From: an uncultured bacterium
GTDB taxonomy: Bacteria > Desulfobacterota > WTBG01
Reading direction: 5' to 3'
Assembly: GCA_938024025.1 (NCBI GenBank)
Contig: CALJBY010000322.1
Span: 1-8,216, forward strand
Length of the DNA: 8,216 nt
In this document: piece after piece, positions 5,998-8,216 of the stretch
Numbering within the stretch: the first letter of the stretch is position 1
Layout of the letters: each line of letters opens with the position of its first letter
Made by a program: the position numbers and the translations under genes
Notes under the pieces: generated by a model
What the model was told of the DNA's origin: nothing
Database searches by the model: none
Seen by the model: only the letters and a program-made list of their open reading frames with translations

Positions 5998-6645
5998 CTA
6001 AGAGATATATAGTACATGCTCCTCTATATAGTTTTCAACTGCGTGAGGAAGCAGATAGGTAACAGACCGCCTATTTTTTACCTGTGTTCTAATTGACTGC
6101 GAAGAAATATCAAGAGCAGTTATTTCCGCCAGATAAATTGAAAACTGGGAGCTATGAATGAACCTCCTTTCATCCGGGCAGTAGCTAAACTCCTTCTTCA
6201 CCTGATGAGGAATAAGCTGCTCTTGTTCCTTAATTGCATAACCTGGTCTGGTCATGACGATAAAGTTACAAAGGGAGAAAAGCTCTTGATACTTTTTCCA
6301 GGTGCTAATTTCCAAAAAGGCATCTACGCCAACGATAAAAAAGGGGACAAGCTCCTCTTGAGCAGTTTGTTTAAAATAATTCATTGTTTCAATGGAGTAC
6401 GATGTACCGGCCCGCTTGAGTTCAATATCAGAAGCACTAAAAAAGGGATTGCCTTCCACGGCGAGAGTAAGCATGGTTAACCTATGATGCGGAGAAACAA
6501 GTTCTTGCGATTTTTTGTGAGGAGAAATATTAGTCGGAATAAATATAACCTGTTCGAGATTAAAAAGTTCGCGAATCTCCTCAGCTGACCGTAAGTGACC
6601 CCAATGTACGGGATTAAATGTTCCTCCAAAAAGTCCTACACGCAC
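5998..6645 (-). CDS. nadD: Nicotinate-nucleotide adenylyltransferase NadD
   Basis: NadD transfers AMP from ATP to nicotinate mononucleotide, giving deamido-NAD, the step before NAD synthetase. The 215-residue protein is of normal length and begins with the nucleotidyltransferase signature GLFGGTFNPVHWGHL (4-18) with the HxGH ATP-binding motif at 14-17. IPTNISPHKKS (about 36-46) is the conserved NadD loop, and FFIVGVDAFLEISTWKKYQEL corresponds to the 'GaDal..l..W..y' region. The C-terminal motif ISSQSIR (180-186) is the family's ISSTxIR, with Gln-Ser for Thr-x. Start: GTG 6645, with AAGGGTG (6660-6654) 8 nt upstream. It begins 33 nt after proA and is followed by the rsfS gap. The proBA-nadD-rsfS order is widespread in bacteria. 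Confidence 0.96.
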   Translation of the reverse strand: MRVGLFGGTFNPVHWGHLRSAEEIRELFNLEQVIFIPTNISPHKKSQELVSPHHRLTMLTLAVEGNPFFSASDIELKRAGTSYSIETMNYFKQTAQEELVPFFIVGVDAFLEISTWKKYQELFSLCNFIVMTRPGYAIKEQEQLIPHQVKKEFSYCPDERRFIHSSQFSIYLAEITALDISSQSIRTQVKNRRSVTYLLPHAVENYIEEHVLYIS

Positions 6646-6678
6646 AATAACGGCACCCTTTTATAAGAACTTCCGTGC

Positions 6679-7935
6679 TCACTCCCGAACCTGACCATTT
6701 CCATAGACCACATACTTTAAGGTAGTCAGTTCCTGCAAGCCCATGGGACCAAAGGCATGGAGCTTGGTTGTACTGATCCCTATCTCGGAGCCCAGCCCTA
6801 ACTGGTTTCCATCGTTAAAACGGGTAGAGGCATTGACCATGACTACCGAAGAATGTACCTTTTGTAAAAAGGCGTGGGCATTTGAATAGTCGGAGGTAAC
6901 AATGACATCTGTGTGCAGAGATCCGTATTGTTCAATGTGATCTATGGCCTCTGCCATAGACGATACCAGTTTAATGGACAAAATAAGGTCAAGATATTCC
7001 TGATACCAGTCTTCCTCTTGTGCCTCCTTGAGGTCCGGCACAATCGCCAGGCTTCTTTTACATGCCCGCACTTCCACAGCTCTCTTACGCAGGGTGGAAA
7101 CAATTCTTGGCAGAAAAGAGGGAGCAATTGCATCATGAATCAAAAGGGTCTCAAGGGCATTACACACTCCCGGACGCTGTACTTTTGCATTGACAACAAT
7201 CGATTCTGCCATTTCTTCATGGGCAGAAGCATCCACAAAAATGTGACACACTCCTTTGTAGTGCTTAATTACTGGAATCTTGGAATGTTCCACAACTGCA
7301 CGTATAAGTTCTTCACCGCCACGCGGTATAATGAGATCAATGTAGTCTTCTAGCGTAAGCAGCTCATAGACTGCCTCTCGTTCAATGAGGGGAAACAATT
7401 GAATTGCTGCTTCAGGCATACCGCTTTTTTTGAGCACATCCTGTATAACAAGAGCAAGTGCACGATTGGAATGGAATGCTTCTTTTCCTCCCCGTAATAT
7501 GACCGCGTTACCAGATTTGAAACAGAGTGACGCAGCATCAACCGTAACCGTGGGCCGGGACTCATAAATAATACCGATCACCCCAAGCGGTATCCTGACT
7601 TTTCCTACCAGCAGATCGTTAGGCCTTTTCCACATTGTAACCACGTCCCCTACCGGGTCAGGAAGTTGGGCAACTTCGACAACACCTTCTGACATCGCTG
7701 TGATCACTGTATCAGTCAACGTCAGGCGATCAATTAAGGCAGGTGATAGTCCTTTGTCCTCGGCAGCACGTACATCTTTGTCGTTTGCTTCCTGGAGCAA
7801 TGGTTTTTTCTTGTTCAGCTCGTCAGCCAGTGTAAGCAGGGCCTGGTTTTTCAGTGTAGTGGGAAGCACTGCTATCAGGTGTGATGCCTGTTTTGCAGCC
7901 TGTGCAATAGCGCGGATGCGTTCTGTTGTCTCCAT
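6679..7935 (-). CDS. proA: Gamma-glutamyl phosphate reductase ProA
   Basis: ProA reduces gamma-glutamyl phosphate with NADPH to glutamate-5-semialdehyde, the second step of proline synthesis, in the cytoplasm. From ATG 7935 the protein has 418 residues, normal for ProA. Family landmarks are RIPLGVIGIIYESRP (114-128), KSGNAVILRGGKEA (140-153), LIIPRGGEELI (201-211), PVIKHYKGVCHIFVD (221-235), the catalytic segment KVQRPGVCNALETLL (251-265) with nucleophile C258, and VNASTRFNDGNQLGLGSEIGIST (367-389, key residues R372, F373, D375, G376). The frame extends to 7986, but that start would lie inside proB and adds a non-family leader. GAGG (7948-7945), inside the proB end, is 9 nt upstream of ATG 7935, and the proB stop lies 1 nt before the start, so translation is probably coupled. 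Confidence 0.97.
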   Translation of the reverse strand: METTERIRAIAQAAKQASHLIAVLPTTLKNQALLTLADELNKKKPLLQEANDKDVRAAEDKGLSPALIDRLTLTDTVITAMSEGVVEVAQLPDPVGDVVTMWKRPNDLLVGKVRIPLGVIGIIYESRPTVTVDAASLCFKSGNAVILRGGKEAFHSNRALALVIQDVLKKSGMPEAAIQLFPLIEREAVYELLTLEDYIDLIIPRGGEELIRAVVEHSKIPVIKHYKGVCHIFVDASAHEEMAESIVVNAKVQRPGVCNALETLLIHDAIAPSFLPRIVSTLRKRAVEVRACKRSLAIVPDLKEAQEEDWYQEYLDLILSIKLVSSMAEAIDHIEQYGSLHTDVIVTSDYSNAHAFLQKVHSSVVMVNASTRFNDGNQLGLGSEIGISTTKLHAFGPMGLQELTTLKYVVYGNGQVRE

Positions 7936-7936
7936 A

Positions 7937-8216
7937 TCAGGTGGCCTCAAAAACGACGAGATCGTCACGATGAATAATCTCATCATAGTACTTATAGCCG
8001 AGCACCTTCTCTATGTCCCGACTGTGCCGTCCTTTCAGCTTCATCACCTCTTCCGCCTTATAGTTCACCAGTCCACGGGCAAACTCCAGACCATGGGTAT
8101 CAACACACTTTACCGCATCACCAAAATCAAACAACCCTTCTACTTCAACTAAACCGGAAGACAATAAGCTTTTACCCCGTTCAACGATAGCTTTTTTAGC
8201 ACCGTCATCGACGATC
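7937..8216 (-). CDS. proB: Glutamate 5-kinase ProB, C-terminal PUA domain only (5' end cut off by window edge)
   Basis: The visible 92 residues are the C-terminal PUA domain of ProB, the kinase that phosphorylates the gamma-carboxylate of glutamate to begin proline synthesis. The segment opens with IVDDGAKKAIVERGKSLL, matching the PUA start 'vD.GA..Al..gkSLL', followed by SGLVEVEGLFDFGDAVKCVD, EFARGLVNY and KLKGRHSRDI, and ends EIIHRDDLVVFEAT, matching the family's 'evihrDnLvl'. The kinase domain, with its glutamate and ATP sites, lies beyond the right edge, so proline-feedback residues cannot be assessed. The stop TGA (7939-7937) is 1 nt before the proA ATG, forming proBA. In many bacteria obg lies upstream, which cannot be checked here. 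Confidence 0.95.
   Translation of the reverse strand, partial: IVDDGAKKAIVERGKSLLSSGLVEVEGLFDFGDAVKCVDTHGLEFARGLVNYKAEEVMKLKGRHSRDIEKVLGYKYYDEIIHRDDLVVFEAT

Noticed and set aside
6913..7353. Plus-strand 146-residue frame antisense to proA
   Set aside because: It is entirely inside well-conserved proA coding sequence and looks like random, Cys/His-rich shadow translation.
7936..7986. Longer proA start at 7986
   Set aside because: It would overlap proB by 50 nt and add 17 residues absent from the ProA family; ATG 7935 has a suitable ribosome site and couples to the proB stop.
7700..8152. Plus-strand 150-residue frame antisense to the proB/proA junction
   Set aside because: The opposite strand carries the clear ProB PUA domain and ProA N terminus; the Ser/Ala-rich product is an antisense artefact.

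Overview
The window is a compact stretch of bacterial chromosome in which every convincing gene lies on the minus strand, so transcription runs from right (8216) to left (1). In transcription order it reads proB (3' end only), proA, nadD, rsfS, comF, a long-chain polyprenyl diphosphate synthase (ispB-like), surE, a small multi-drug export family membrane protein (COG2426 type), a TIGR00725/SLOG nucleotide-binding-fold protein, an NlpD-like LysM/M23 protein, a NudF-type ADP-ribose pyrophosphatase, and an M23 (LytM) peptidase-domain gene cut by the left edge. The M23 gene is easy to miss because it has no stop codon inside the window.

Organism: proB-proA-nadD-rsfS is a widespread bacterial block, often following obg. 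A surE-nlpD neighbourhood, an NlpD-type LysM/degenerate LytM protein and an IspB-like prenyl synthase suggest a Gram-negative (diderm) bacterium. Base composition is moderate and GTG starts are frequent. I cannot assign a phylum from sequence alone; Desulfobacterota, Planctomycetota (including anammox lineages) and Omnitrophota are all compatible.

Right half (about 4600-8216): the last two steps from glutamate to glutamate-semialdehyde (ProB, ProA), the adenylyl transfer of NAD synthesis (NadD), the ribosome silencing factor RsfS, and a ComF phosphoribosyltransferase-like protein. proB/proA are 1 nt apart. Two gaps interrupt the packing: 168 nt between nadD and rsfS, and 96 nt between rsfS and comF.

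Left half (1-4620): isoprenoid chain synthesis, SurE nucleotidase, a membrane protein, a SLOG protein, and envelope and nucleotide-housekeeping genes. Junctions from comF to nlpD are tight (11 nt gap, 2 nt gap, 16 nt gap, 4-nt ATGA overlap, 6 nt gap), which argues for one co-transcribed, partly translationally coupled unit. A GC-rich hairpin followed by a T-rich stretch lies between nlpD and nudF and may attenuate or end transcription there.

No mobile element, CRISPR array, tRNA, rRNA or clearly new system was found. The points most worth a second look are the non-catalytic-looking LytM site of the NlpD-like protein, the M23-domain protein with no export signal beside it, the unexplained nadD-rsfS gap containing a coupled small ORF, and an Asn in SurE where the metal-binding Ser is expected.
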